Part shown: positions 53,836 to 62,374 of the stretch, piece after piece | Layout: each line of letters opens with the position of its first letter | How positions within the stretch are numbered: the first letter of the stretch is position 1 | DNA from: Asanoa ishikariensis | GTDB taxonomy: Bacteria; Actinomycetota; Actinomycetes; Mycobacteriales; Micromonosporaceae | NCBI RefSeq assembly: GCF_900107455.1 | Contig: NZ_FNQB01000001.1 | Location: 2,418,001-2,482,000 of the forward strand | Length of the DNA: 64,000 nt | Direction: 5' to 3' | Position numbers and translations under genes: made by a program | The notes under the pieces: model-generated | The model's database searches: none | What the model was told of the DNA's origin: nothing | What the model saw: the letters and a program-made list of their open reading frames with translations, nothing else

Positions 53836-54525
53836 TCAGCCCGCGCGGGCGGCCAGCATCTCGCGCATCCGGCGCACCTCGATGGACTGGTCTGCGTTGA
53901 CCTCGCGGGCGACCCGGTCGGCCGCGGACTCGACACCGCCGCCGTCGCGGTAGAGCTGCCCGACCATCGTGATCGCGCCCTCGTGGTGGCGGATCATCAG
54001 CTCGAGGAACAGCTTGTCGAACGCCGGACCGTTGGTCGCCGCGAGCGCCGCAAGATCCGTGGCGTCGAGCATGCCCGGCATCAGGCCGCCGTGGCCGACG
54101 TGGTTCGCGTGCGGCTCGGGCAGCGGCTCGCCGCGGTCGACCAGCCACTGCTGGAGCTGGGCGATCTCGTCCTTCTGCGACACCTCGATCCGCTTGGCGA
54201 GCTGCGGGATGTCGGTGCTCGGGCTGCGGCCGGCGACCAACGCGGTCAGCTCCAGCGCCTGCAGGTGGTGCGTGACCATCTTGCGCATGAAGTCGGCGTC
54301 GGCCGGCGAGTGCGGCGGCGCGGACAGGCGGGTGAGCTCGTCGGGGGAGAGGGTGCGGGAGTCCTGACCGGGCGCGCCGGGTTGCACCACCCGGCCCGGT
54401 GCGGGCGGGGTGCGGTTGGCCTGGGGCGACTCGTCGCGGTTGGCCGCCACCGAGATCCCGACCGCGCCCGCGATCAGCGCGGCGGCGACCAGCGACACGA
54501 CGACGACTCGACGGTTGACCTGCAT
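53836..54525 (-). CDS. Exported DUF305 protein
   Basis: 229 residues. An N-terminal signal or anchor helix (VVVVSLVAAALIAGAVGI) and a Pro-rich linker precede a DUF305 four-helix, ferritin-like domain with two paired His motifs: FMRKMVTHHLQALEL (about 79) and LMIRHHEGAITM (about 172). These Met/His-rich motifs are often linked with copper handling in the family. Extracytoplasmic. The upstream region carries three 47-bp repeats. Confidence 0.9.
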   Translation of the reverse strand: MQVNRRVVVVSLVAAALIAGAVGISVAANRDESPQANRTPPAPGRVVQPGAPGQDSRTLSPDELTRLSAPPHSPADADFMRKMVTHHLQALELTALVAGRSPSTDIPQLAKRIEVSQKDEIAQLQQWLVDRGEPLPEPHANHVGHGGLMPGMLDATDLAALAATNGPAFDKLFLELMIRHHEGAITMVGQLYRDGGGVESAADRVAREVNADQSIEVRRMREMLAARAG

Positions 54526-54605
54526 GGACGTTCGTCATCTCCGATCAGCGCCGGCAGCCGCGGCTGCGCCGGACGGCCAGCGACGTTGTTCCAGGGCCCT
54601 TCCGA

Positions 54606-54730
54606 GAACGAGCGTTCGTTCATTCCAGCTAGGGCTCGGACTTGGGCTCCGCGAACGAGCGTTCGTTCATTCCAGCCAGAGCTCCGACTAGGGCTCCGCG
54701 AACGAACGTTCGTTCATTCCAGACAGGGCA
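54606..54730. repeat. Three tandem 47-bp repeats with palindromic cores
   Basis: Copies of GAACGARCGTTCGTTC begin at exactly 54606, 54653 and 54700, each followed by ATTCCAG and a diverging CTCCGC spacer; the period is 47 nt twice. The third core, GAACGAACGTTCGTTC, is a perfect palindrome. Copies 2 and 3 contain CGAAC-N4-GTTCG, the core of the actinobacterial LexA box. They lie 80-200 nt upstream of the DUF305 start. Confidence 0.85.
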
Positions 54731-54754
54731 CCAGATGCACAGTGTGGCATCGAC

Positions 54755-54795
54755 AGGGCGCCCACCCCTGCGGGGGGAGCAGGGGTGAGCGCCCT
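54755..54795 (-). terminator. 16-bp hairpin
   Basis: Arms 54755-54770 and 54780-54795 pair over 16 bp with one mismatch (AGGGCGCCCACCCCTG). It is the second of two hairpins beyond the 3' end of the LVIVD gene on the minus strand. Confidence 0.65.
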
Positions 54796-54848
54796 GAGTT
54801 GGCACGCGCTCAGCGGGTCGGCGAACCGGCCGCCGTCGCGCGCCACCG

Positions 54849-54892
54849 ACGTGGCGCCCGGTCAGCGGGGGGAGCTGAGGCGGGCGCCACGT
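54849..54892 (-). terminator. Terminator of the LVIVD gene
   Basis: ACGTGGCGCCCG (54849-54860) pairs perfectly with CGGGCGCCACGT (54881-54892), and TCAGC/GCTGA extends the stem inside. It begins 8 nt past the stop of the LVIVD-repeat gene. Confidence 0.78.
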
Positions 54893-54899
54893 GCGGCGT

Positions 54900-56885
54900 T
54901 CAGTCCAGTGCGGCGCACTGGCCGACGGCCAGTCCGCGCACCTTGTTCTTCGAGCCGACGTTGATCGGCGTCGGGTTGTTGCCGGTGCAGGACAGCACAC
55001 CGAACACGTCGTTGCCGGCGATGACCGACGCGACACCCGGTGTACGGGCGCCGCTCAGCGAGACCGCGCCTCGGATGGTCGAGTCGACGACCGCGAGGCT
55101 GCCGGTCGTGCCGCTGACCGCCATGGCGCCGTTGAGCGTGCTGTCGTACAGGTGCACCGCGGACGCCGACGACGACGCCAGGGCGCCGTTGATCGTCGAG
55201 TTGATCGCGAGCAGCGAGGCTCCCGGCCGCACCGTGATCGCACCCCGGACGGTGGCACCGTCGAGGCAGGTCACGCCGTCGGCCACCACGATGCCGTTGC
55301 GGTTGCCGGTGATCGTCGTGGTGCAGGTGCGGACGAGTTGGTCGAACCGGGCCCGCGTGTTCGCCAGGCTCGGCGTCCACGTGAACTTCTGCTGGTGCTG
55401 CGGGTTGGTCTCCGGCACCTGGACCTCGCGGGCGGCCGCGATCTCGGCGGCGGAGAGGAACTCGCTCGGCTTGAGCCCGAAGGTGTCGAAGCCACGCGCG
55501 ATCTCACTGCCGTAGACCTGGCCGTTGTGCCAGTAGGCCGACCAGAAGCCACCGAGAGACAGCGCGTTCGGGTTGACCGGGCCACGGTCGAAGAAGGCGA
55601 TCTCCTTCGGGTTGGCCGAGTCGGTGAAGTCCAGCACCGACAGGCCGCCCTGGTACCAGGCCTGGACCATGATGTCCCGGCCGGGCACGGGGAGCAGCGA
55701 GCCGTTGTGCGCCACGCAGTTCTCGACAACCGTCTGCGGCACCGGCAGCTTGTAGTAGCTGCGGAACTCCATCTTGCCGTCGACGATGTCGAAGATCGCG
55801 TTGGCACCCCACGACGGCAGGTCGGTGTCGCGGCACCGGGCACCGGTGCCACCGCCCCACTCGTCAGTGAAGATGACCTTGGTGCCGTCGTTGTTGATGG
55901 TCGCCGAGTGCCAGTACGCGAAGTTGGGGTCGGCGACCTCGTCGAGCCGCTTCGGGTTGGCCGGGTCGGAGATGTCGATCAGGATGCCGTTGCCCTCGCA
56001 GGCGCCGGCGGCCAGCCCGATCGCCGGGTACGACGTGATGTCGTGACAGGCGTCGGTGACCGGCGACGGGCTCCAGTTGCTGCCCGACGGGTGGCGCGGG
56101 GTCTGCGGCGCGTTCTGCAGACCGTCGACCGCCCCGGTCGTCTCGTCCGCGAACAGCCGCGGGTTGTTGACCACGGCCGCCTGGTCCGGCGCCGCGACCG
56201 GAACCTTGATGACGTCGATCCGCCAGCGGGACGGGTCCACGCCGGCGGCCGGGTTGTTGTTGCAGCCGGCCAGGCCGTCGGTGCGGACGCCGGCCGTGCC
56301 CGAGACGTACACGTACACGTTGTCGGTGTCGCCCGGCTTGGTGACCAGCGAGTGCGTGTGCGAGCCACGGCAGAGCTGGACCGCGGCCACCTGCTGCGGG
56401 TTGGTCACGTTGCTGATGTCGAAGACGCGGACGCCCTGGAACCGGGTGCCGACGGCGGGGTTGGTGCCGCAGTCGACCCGGCCGCGGGTCTCCTCGACCG
56501 ACATGAAGAGCAGGTTGCCGAAGACGGAGACGTCACCCTGGCCGCCGGGGCAGACCACGGTGGTCAAAATGGACGGTGCGGACGGGTTCGCCACGTCGAA
56601 GACGGTGAAGCCGTTGTAGCCGCCCATGAACGCGACGTTGCCCTTGAAGGCGAGGTCGGAGGCGACGTAGGAGAAGTTCGAAGGGTTGGCCGGATCGAAC
56701 GAGCCGGCCGGCTTGTCGACGTGCGCCAGGCGCTCGATGTTGCTGGCGGCCTCTTGCGCGTCGAGCCAGCCACCGGTGAGCCCGATCCGGGGATCCGGAT
56801 CGGCGGCGGCGGCACCGGGGGTGAACGCCAGGATGAGGAGCGCCGCCGCGGTGGCGGCGAAGCCCTTTCTGATGGTGATGGCCAT
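54900..56885 (-). CDS. Secreted LVIVD-repeat protein with beta-solenoid tail
   Basis: 661 residues from the ATG at 56883-56885. The signal peptide ends at GAAAADPD (about residue 27). The main part is a propeller-like array with LVIVD-type repeats (GYNGFTVFDVANPSAP, GVRVFDISNVTNPQQV, GILIDISDPANPKRL, GLSVLDFTDSANPKEI). The last 120 residues form short strand repeats (GAITVRPGASLLAINSTING, GALASSSASAVHLYDSTLNG, GAMAVSG), like a bactofilin or polymer-forming solenoid. Function unknown; extracellular binding is likely. It is divergent from the Lrp regulator. Confidence 0.85.
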   Translation of the reverse strand: MAITIRKGFAATAAALLILAFTPGAAAADPDPRIGLTGGWLDAQEAASNIERLAHVDKPAGSFDPANPSNFSYVASDLAFKGNVAFMGGYNGFTVFDVANPSAPSILTTVVCPGGQGDVSVFGNLLFMSVEETRGRVDCGTNPAVGTRFQGVRVFDISNVTNPQQVAAVQLCRGSHTHSLVTKPGDTDNVYVYVSGTAGVRTDGLAGCNNNPAAGVDPSRWRIDVIKVPVAAPDQAAVVNNPRLFADETTGAVDGLQNAPQTPRHPSGSNWSPSPVTDACHDITSYPAIGLAAGACEGNGILIDISDPANPKRLDEVADPNFAYWHSATINNDGTKVIFTDEWGGGTGARCRDTDLPSWGANAIFDIVDGKMEFRSYYKLPVPQTVVENCVAHNGSLLPVPGRDIMVQAWYQGGLSVLDFTDSANPKEIAFFDRGPVNPNALSLGGFWSAYWHNGQVYGSEIARGFDTFGLKPSEFLSAAEIAAAREVQVPETNPQHQQKFTWTPSLANTRARFDQLVRTCTTTITGNRNGIVVADGVTCLDGATVRGAITVRPGASLLAINSTINGALASSSASAVHLYDSTLNGAMAVSGTTGSLAVVDSTIRGAVSLSGARTPGVASVIAGNDVFGVLSCTGNNPTPINVGSKNKVRGLAVGQCAALD

Positions 56886-56955
56886 GCGGTGCCTCTCGGG
56901 GACAGGGGGACCGAAAGCGCGGCCGGGTAACGACCGCCTCGCACCGCACACGTTA

Positions 56956-56978
56956 TATCGAACAGTGGACATTCGATA
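56956..56978. promoter_or_regulatory. Inverted repeat in the LVIVD/Lrp divergent promoter
   Basis: TATCGAA (56956-56962) and TTCGATA (56972-56978) are perfect inverted arms with a 9-nt spacer in an AT-rich stretch 70-94 nt upstream of the LVIVD gene start. The Lrp/AsnC regulator encoded on the other side is a candidate binder. Weakly similar to an SOS box but with the wrong spacing. Confidence 0.45.
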
Positions 56979-57147
56979 ATGCCTTACGGCCAACTTTTCA
57001 TCGGCCGGTTGTCGCGATCACTTGCCAAGTCGACACCGTGTTCCGGCGCACGTGAGGAGATGCAACGGATAAGTCGGGCTCGCCGGGTTATGGCCCGGCC
57101 CCTTACGGGATGTTTGGCCGGATCGCCCGCACCGTTATAGTTCCCGC

Positions 57148-57696
57148 GTGACGGAAGATCTGCCGAAGAAGCGCAGCCCACTGGCGGCGATCGCTGATGT
57201 GGTGAGCACTCCGGTGGCTCCTGCCGCGCTCGACGCGATCGACCTCCGCCTACTCGAGTTGCTCGTCCAGGATGCCCGGACCAGCCAACGCGGGCTCGCG
57301 CGCGAGCTACAGATGTCGCCACCCGCGGTGGGCGACCGGATCGCGCGGTTGGAACGGCTCGGCGTCATTCGCGGTTATCGCGCGGACATCGACTGGGCCG
57401 CGCTGGGCTTTCCGATGCAGGTTTTCCTCTCGGTTATCGCCGCCACCGACCAGGCGTCGATAATTCGCGCGCTGCACGCCATCCCGGAGGTCGAGGAGGT
57501 CAGCGTCGTCACCGGTTCGATCGACCTGCTGGCCCGGCTGCGCGTGCGCGACCAGGCGCACCTGCGCGCCATCCTGCTCGAGGGCATCTGGCAGATTCCC
57601 GGTGTCTCTCGCACCGAGACATTGCTGAGCCTCGCGGAGACACCGCGCAAGGACTTCGTGCAGGGCCTGATCGCGGAGCTCCGCGAGGAACGCTAG
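57148..57696 (+). CDS. Lrp/AsnC-family regulator
   Basis: 182 residues from GTG 57148. An unusual 28-residue N-terminal extension precedes the helix-turn-helix (DLRLLELLVQDARTSQRGLA, RELQMSPPAVGDRIARLERLG). A RAM effector domain follows, with the VEEVSVVTGSIDLLARL and IPGVSRTETLLSL strands. These regulators respond to amino acids. It converges with the aminotransferase operon (4-nt overlap of 3' ends), so control of that operon is an obvious hypothesis. Confidence 0.92.
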   Translation: MTEDLPKKRSPLAAIADVVSTPVAPAALDAIDLRLLELLVQDARTSQRGLARELQMSPPAVGDRIARLERLGVIRGYRADIDWAALGFPMQVFLSVIAATDQASIIRALHAIPEVEEVSVVTGSIDLLARLRVRDQAHLRAILLEGIWQIPGVSRTETLLSLAETPRKDFVQGLIAELREER

Positions 57697-58478
57697 CTGT
57701 ATTTGCCCATTCCGCCCGCGACGTCGATCGAGGCGCCGGTGATGTAGCTCGCCCGGTCGCTGGCCAGGAACGCCACCAGGCCGGAGACCTCGTCCACCGT
57801 GCCGAACCGGCCCAGCGGCACCTCCTGCGCCGCGAGCTCGGCGAAGAACTCCTCCTCGGTGAGCTCCGGCGCCCGCCGCGCCCGGATGTTCGCCCACTGC
57901 GGCGTCACCACGAACCCGATGCTCACGCTGTTGACCAGGATCCCCTCGGGCCCGTACTGCTGGGCCAGCACCTTGGTCAGGTTGTGGCACGCGGCCCGGT
58001 TGACGGAGGTGGCGAAGAACGTGGGATCGGGATAGCGGGCGTAGACCGCGTTGATGTTGACCACCCGAGGGGCGGCACTGCGTCGCAGGTGCGGCAGCGC
58101 CGCGCGGGTACAACGGATCTGCGAGAACAGCTTGACGTCGAGGTCCTGCTTCCAGTCCTCGTCGGTCAGGTCCTCGAAGCCGCCCGGGTGGGCGCCGCCG
58201 GCGTTGTTGACCAGCACGTCGATGCCGCCGTGCTCGGCCGCGACCGCGTCGACCATGGCCAGCACCGCGTCCGCGTCGGTCACGTCGCAGACGTGCCCGG
58301 ACACCACCGCGCCGTCCACTTCGGACAAAGACTTGACGGCCGCGGCCACCTCGTCCGGCGTACGCGCGCAGATGGCCACCGAGGCGCCCTCGGCCAGCAG
58401 TTCCGCGGCGACGCCGTACCCGATGCCCTTGCTGCCACCGGTGACCAGCGCGTGCCGGCCGGTCAGGCCGAGCTTCAC
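57693..58478 (-). CDS. SDR-fold protein with lost catalytic residues
   Basis: 261 residues from GTG 58476-58478. The Rossmann motif VTGGSKGIGYGVA and NNAGG are normal, so it should bind NAD(P). The catalytic Ser-Tyr-Lys positions, aligned by the usual 13-residue and 4-residue spacing, are Ala144 (NINAVYA), Thr157 and Arg161 (FFATSVNRAA). The C-terminal VAGGMGKYS is SDR-like. Last gene of an operon in which each start overlaps the preceding stop. It may be a non-standard enzyme or a cofactor-bound partner. Confidence 0.88.
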   Translation of the reverse strand: MKLGLTGRHALVTGGSKGIGYGVAAELLAEGASVAICARTPDEVAAAVKSLSEVDGAVVSGHVCDVTDADAVLAMVDAVAAEHGGIDVLVNNAGGAHPGGFEDLTDEDWKQDLDVKLFSQIRCTRAALPHLRRSAAPRVVNINAVYARYPDPTFFATSVNRAACHNLTKVLAQQYGPEGILVNSVSIGFVVTPQWANIRARRAPELTEEEFFAELAAQEVPLGRFGTVDEVSGLVAFLASDRASYITGASIDVAGGMGKYS

Positions 58479-58888
58479 GCGTCGCCCTTCTCGAGCGCCG
58501 CCTTGGCCTGCTCCAGCAGCGTGGCCCGCGGCGGCGTGAAGAAGTCGACCTCGAGACAGGGCGTGCCGGTCGTACGCGCGCCGTGCGGCACCCACGGCGG
58601 GATCACCGCGACGTCGCCGGGCTTGAGCACCCGCACGTCGCCGTCGACCTCGAACTCGATCTCACCCTCGAGGACCAGCACGACCTGCTCCTCCTCGTGC
58701 GTGTGCACTGGCGCCTCGGCGTGCGCCTCGAACTGGACGAAGTTGAGCAGGCTCCGCTCGCCCAGCACGGGCTGGAAGTTCAGCCCCGGCAGGATCTCGT
58801 GCGGATCGATCTTCGTGCGGTCGACGAACCGGCCGGGCGTGGTCGGCGTGCCGCCGGTGCTGCCGAAGTGCGAGTCCGCGTTGGTCAT
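58475..58888 (-). CDS. Cupin-domain protein
   Basis: 137 residues from the ATG at 58886-58888, which overlaps the aminotransferase stop. A single cupin barrel with metal-binding PVHTHEEEQVVLVLEGEIEF (His-x-His-x4-Glu type) and PPWVPHGAR. Its own end overlaps the SDR start (GTGA). Small cupins in catabolic or biosynthetic operons act as isomerases, dioxygenases or binding proteins; no choice can be made here. Confidence 0.9.
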   Translation of the reverse strand: MTNADSHFGSTGGTPTTPGRFVDRTKIDPHEILPGLNFQPVLGERSLLNFVQFEAHAEAPVHTHEEEQVVLVLEGEIEFEVDGDVRVLKPGDVAVIPPWVPHGARTTGTPCLEVDFFTPPRATLLEQAKAALEKGDA

Positions 58889-60066
58889 GCGCCTGCTCCT
58901 AACAGAAGGCCGAGCCGCCGGGTGCCTTCGGCGATCTCGTCGGGGGTGGTCGCGCTGAACGCCAACCGCAACGTGTTGTGCGTGTCGCGGCGAGGGTGGA
59001 ACGGTGCGCCCGGCACGTAGGCGATGCCGACCTCGCGCGCCCGCGGCAGCAGCGCCGCGGTGTCCAGGTCGGCCGGCCCGGTCACCCACGTGAAGAAGCC
59101 GCCGCCCGGCTCGCTCCAGGAGAACTCCGGACCCAGGTGCTTGGTCAGGCCGGCCGACATCGCCGCCCAGCGCTCGGCGTAGGCCGCCCGGGCCCGTGCG
59201 AGCTGGGCGTCGAGCCGGCCGTCGCGGAGGAACGACTCGGCCAGCCACTGGCCGAAGGCGCCCGCGCACTGGTCGGAGTTCTGCTTGGCGCGCACCAGGT
59301 GCGGGATCAGCGTCGGTGGCCCGGCCGCCCAGCCGAGCCGGATCCCCGGGAACAGGATCTTCGAGAAGGTGCCGACCTGGACCACCACGTCGGGGGCGAG
59401 CGACCAGAGAGACGGCCGCTGCTCGCCGGTGAAGCCGAGCTCCCGGTACGCGACGTCTTCCACCACCAGCAGGCCGTGCCGCCGGGCCAGCGCGACGATC
59501 TCGTGCCGGCGCGCCGTGGACAGCCAGGCACCGGTCGGGTTCTGGAAGTCGGGGATCACGTACAGCAGCTTCGGCGCCGGACCCGTGGCCAGCGCCTCCT
59601 CCAGCGACGCGGGGTCGAGCCCGTCGCCGTCCGCCGCGACCGGGTCGACGCGCGCCTCGAAGCCGCTGAAGGCGGTGATCGCGCCGAGGTAGGTGGGCGA
59701 CTCGACCAGCACCCGGTCGCCCGGGTCGAGCAACGTCCGGCAGATGAGCTGGAGCGCCTCGATGCCGCCGCTGGTCACCATCAGCCCGTCCGGCGCCACG
59801 CCCTGGGACGACGTGATCCACGACGCCAGCGCGTCCCGGAACGAGGCGAGCCCTTCGGTCGGCGTGTATTGCAGTGCCACCGGCGCGTCGGTGTCGAGCT
59901 TGGCGGCCACGACCTCGCGGACGAAGTCGACCGGGAAGATCTCGTGCGCCGGGAAGCCGCCGGAGAAGGTGATCAGCCCGGGCGCGTTGACGAGCGAAAG
60001 GATCGCGCTCAGCTCGTCGCCGCTGCCGGCCGCCCGGCGGGCGAGGCGTAGGTCAAGATTGCTCAC
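58885..60066 (-). CDS. PLP-dependent aminotransferase, fold type I
   Basis: 393 residues from GTG 60064-60066, preceded by GGAGG at 5 nt. The family pattern resembles LysN/2-aminoadipate and MocR-type aminotransferases: ITFSGGFPAHEIFP, YTPTEGLASFRDALA, SGGIEALQLICRTL, PDFQNPTGAWLS, and the PLP lysine in TFSKILFPGIRLGW. It contains no GntR domain. First gene of an aminotransferase-cupin-SDR operon with three overlapping junctions. The natural amino acid is unknown. Confidence 0.92.
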   Translation of the reverse strand: MSNLDLRLARRAAGSGDELSAILSLVNAPGLITFSGGFPAHEIFPVDFVREVVAAKLDTDAPVALQYTPTEGLASFRDALASWITSSQGVAPDGLMVTSGGIEALQLICRTLLDPGDRVLVESPTYLGAITAFSGFEARVDPVAADGDGLDPASLEEALATGPAPKLLYVIPDFQNPTGAWLSTARRHEIVALARRHGLLVVEDVAYRELGFTGEQRPSLWSLAPDVVVQVGTFSKILFPGIRLGWAAGPPTLIPHLVRAKQNSDQCAGAFGQWLAESFLRDGRLDAQLARARAAYAERWAAMSAGLTKHLGPEFSWSEPGGGFFTWVTGPADLDTAALLPRAREVGIAYVPGAPFHPRRDTHNTLRLAFSATTPDEIAEGTRRLGLLLGAGA

Positions 60067-60190
60067 GGCGGCCTCCGATGAAACCAAGCGTTCGGTCGGT
60101 GACCCTAACATCGGGTCATCCGGAAGACCAAGAGCCAATGCAGCCTTACATCAGCCGCGATAAAACGGGCGTATCGCGGGCGGATCTTCC

Positions 60191-61021
60191 TCAACCAAGC
60201 AGCTCGTCGAGCCGGGTCGCGAACTCCGGCACCTGCTGGCCGAAGCCGCCGTGGTCGCCAGGCACCCCGGCGGTGGGTGCGCCCAGCCGCTCGCCGAGCG
60301 CCTGCGCGGCCCGGTGCGGCGGCTGCCCCGCGGACGCCTCGCCGGCCGCCGGCACTATCCGGACCGGTCCGGTGCGCAGGGTCGCGTAGTCCGGCACGTA
60401 CCGGCCGAACGGCGGGACCTCGTACCCGATGAAGAAGGCGAAGTTCTTCTCCAGGCGGCCGAACATCGCGAGCGTCTCGGGATCGGGTGTTTCGGCGGGC
60501 CCGCCGCCCGGCGCGCGGTCCTCCTCCTCGGCCGGCCCCATGTCGAGACCGCGGCCCAGCACGGCGTTGGCGGCCTCGGGACCGTCTGCGGCGAACGTCT
60601 TCTCCACCTCGTCGATCACGGCCCGGAAATGATCCCGCTCGGGCAGCAGGTCGAACAGCGGGGGCTCGTGCGCGACCAGCACGCGCACCCGGTCCGGATA
60701 GCGGGCGGCCAGGTCGAGCCCGATGATCGCACCGGAGCTGCTGCCGAACACGTGCGCCGGGCCGCCACCGACCGCGTCGATCAGCGCGGCAGCGTCGTCG
60801 GCGTGCTCCGGCAGCGACTGCGGCCCGTCGGGGCCGTCCAGCGGGCTGCGCGAGTTGCCGCGCCGGTCGTAGGTGACCACCGTGAACCGGTCGGCCAGCG
60901 CCTTGCCCAGCCCGGCGTAGCCGGCGGCGTCGTAGACACCGCCGCAGATCAGCAGCAGGGTGGGTCCGGTGCCGCGCACCTCGTAGTGGAGCGTGGCACC
61001 GGGAACCTTCAGCGTCGTCAT
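60191..61021 (-). CDS. Alpha/beta-fold hydrolase
   Basis: 276 residues from the ATG at 61019-61021, preceded by GAGGAGG at 6 nt. The sequence has LLLICGGVYDAAGYAGL, the VVTYDRRGNSRS strand and the nucleophile elbow GSSSG in AHVFGSSSGAIIGLDL. The C-terminal histidine is in PGDHGGFG. It resembles small haloperoxidase-type hydrolases of actinobacteria. It lies 52 nt downstream of the YciI gene on the same strand, a frequent pairing for small detoxifying enzymes. Confidence 0.88.
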   Translation of the reverse strand: MTTLKVPGATLHYEVRGTGPTLLLICGGVYDAAGYAGLGKALADRFTVVTYDRRGNSRSPLDGPDGPQSLPEHADDAAALIDAVGGGPAHVFGSSSGAIIGLDLAARYPDRVRVLVAHEPPLFDLLPERDHFRAVIDEVEKTFAADGPEAANAVLGRGLDMGPAEEEDRAPGGGPAETPDPETLAMFGRLEKNFAFFIGYEVPPFGRYVPDYATLRTGPVRIVPAAGEASAGQPPHRAAQALGERLGAPTAGVPGDHGGFGQQVPEFATRLDELLG

Positions 61022-61073
61022 GTCGAACCTCCTCACCGACACGTCGGAGCCGGCCCGACCGATTCGACAGGGA

Positions 61074-61412
61074 TCAGCCGAGGATCTGCCGGACCTCCAT
61101 CGCGCCCCACTGGGAATCCGGCCAGCGGGCGGCGATCTCGACGGCCCGCTCCTCGCTGGCCACGTCGACCGCGATGTAGCCCGCGAACTGCTCCTTGGCC
61201 TCGATGAACGGGCCGTCGGTGGTGGCGACGACACCGCCACGCAGGCGCACGGTCTTGGCCGCACCGGCCAGGGCCTCGCCCCGGATCAGCTCACCGGACG
61301 CGGTCAGCTCCGCCATGATCGTGTCGACCTCGCCGAAAAGCCTGGAGCGCTCCTGCTCGGACATCGCTTCGATGGCGGCCGGGTTGTTGTAGATCAGCAG
61401 CATGTACTTCAC
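61074..61412 (-). CDS. YciI/DGPF-domain protein
   Basis: 112 residues from GTG 61410-61412. It opens KYMLLIYNNP, has the diagnostic TTDGPFIEAKEQFAGYIAVDV (DGPF motif) and a ferredoxin-like fold length, with WPDSQWGAMEVRQI at the end. YCII-related proteins often partner ECF sigma factors or act as small dehydratase-like enzymes; no sigma factor is adjacent here. It shares a transcript with the hydrolase downstream and is divergent from the LLM gene. Confidence 0.9.
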   Translation of the reverse strand: MKYMLLIYNNPAAIEAMSEQERSRLFGEVDTIMAELTASGELIRGEALAGAAKTVRLRGGVVATTDGPFIEAKEQFAGYIAVDVASEERAVEIAARWPDSQWGAMEVRQILG

Positions 61413-61501
61413 GGGCGCCAACGATAGACGCCAGCGTTCGCCGAGTGGTCCATACGGGGGATAGCGTCGGTTTACCGACCCCCCAGGAGGATGATCCCCC
61501 A

Positions 61502-62374
61502 ATGCTCGCTGGAGTCCATTTCATCAACTTCACCCTGCCCGGCGGAGCCGCCGCGATCGCCCCCACGCTCGCCGCCACGGCCCGGACCGCCGAGGACGGT
61601 AGCTGCGCGACGTTCACGCTGATGGACCACTGGTTCCAGATGGAGCACGTCGCCGACGCGCGTGACCCGATGCTCGAGGGCTACACCGCGCTCGGCTTCC
61701 TCGCCGGCCGGACCAGCCGGATCAACCTCGGGCTGATGGTGACGGGCGTGACCTACCGCCACCCGGGCCTGCTGGCCAAGACCGTCAGCACGCTCGACGT
61801 GCTCTCCGGCGGCCGGGCGACGCTCGGCCTCGGCGCCGCCTGGTACGAGCGCGAGCACCACGCGATGGGCGTACCGTTCCCGCCGGTCGCGGAGCGCTTC
61901 GAACGTCTCGAAGAGACGCTGCGGATCTGCCACCAGATGTGGTCTCCGGAGGACGGGCCGTTCGAGGGCCGGCACTACCGGCTCGCCGAGACGATCTGCG
62001 AACCGCAGCCGCTCTCCGAGCCCCGGCCCCGGGTGCTGGTCGGCGGCATGGGCGAGAAGAAGACTCTCCGGCTGGTCGCCCAGTACGCCGACGCGTGCAA
62101 CCTGTTCGCCGAGAACCATGACCAGGTGGCGCACAAGCTGCGCGTGCTGGCCGACCACTGTGCCGAGGTCGGCCGCGACCCGCTGGAGATCCAGAAGACG
62201 ATCCTCGGCCACGGCGACCCGATCAACGCGCCTGACCAGTTCCTGTTCGACATGGAGGGGTACGCCAAGCTCGGCGTCGAGCTCGTCGAGATGGTGCCGC
62301 GGGCCGACGACCCGGTCGGTTGGACGACGACGTTCTGCGAGAAGGTGGTGCCGCGCCTGGCCGAGATCGGCTAG
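61502..62374 (+). CDS. LLM-class F420-dependent oxidoreductase
   Basis: 290 residues from the ATG at 61502. A luciferase-like barrel with WFQMEHVADARDPMLEGYTA, RINLGLMVTGVTYRHPGLLAK, SGGRATLGLGAAWYEREHHA and RPRVLVGGMGEKKTLRLVAQYAD. In actinobacteria this subgroup typically uses F420, often in hydride-transfer reactions of unknown physiology. No substrate evidence. A long AGGAGG-ATG spacing (11 nt) precedes the start. Confidence 0.92.
   Translation: MLAGVHFINFTLPGGAAAIAPTLAATARTAEDGSCATFTLMDHWFQMEHVADARDPMLEGYTALGFLAGRTSRINLGLMVTGVTYRHPGLLAKTVSTLDVLSGGRATLGLGAAWYEREHHAMGVPFPPVAERFERLEETLRICHQMWSPEDGPFEGRHYRLAETICEPQPLSEPRPRVLVGGMGEKKTLRLVAQYADACNLFAENHDQVAHKLRVLADHCAEVGRDPLEIQKTILGHGDPINAPDQFLFDMEGYAKLGVELVEMVPRADDPVGWTTTFCEKVVPRLAEIG

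Noticed and set aside
54606-54730. CRISPR array of three repeats
   Set aside because: The spacers between cores are similar to each other and only 20-odd nt, there are only three copies and there are no cas genes.
56956-56978. LexA box upstream of the LVIVD gene
   Set aside because: The arms TATCGAA/TTCGATA have a 9-nt spacer and do not fit CGAAC-N4-GTTCG.
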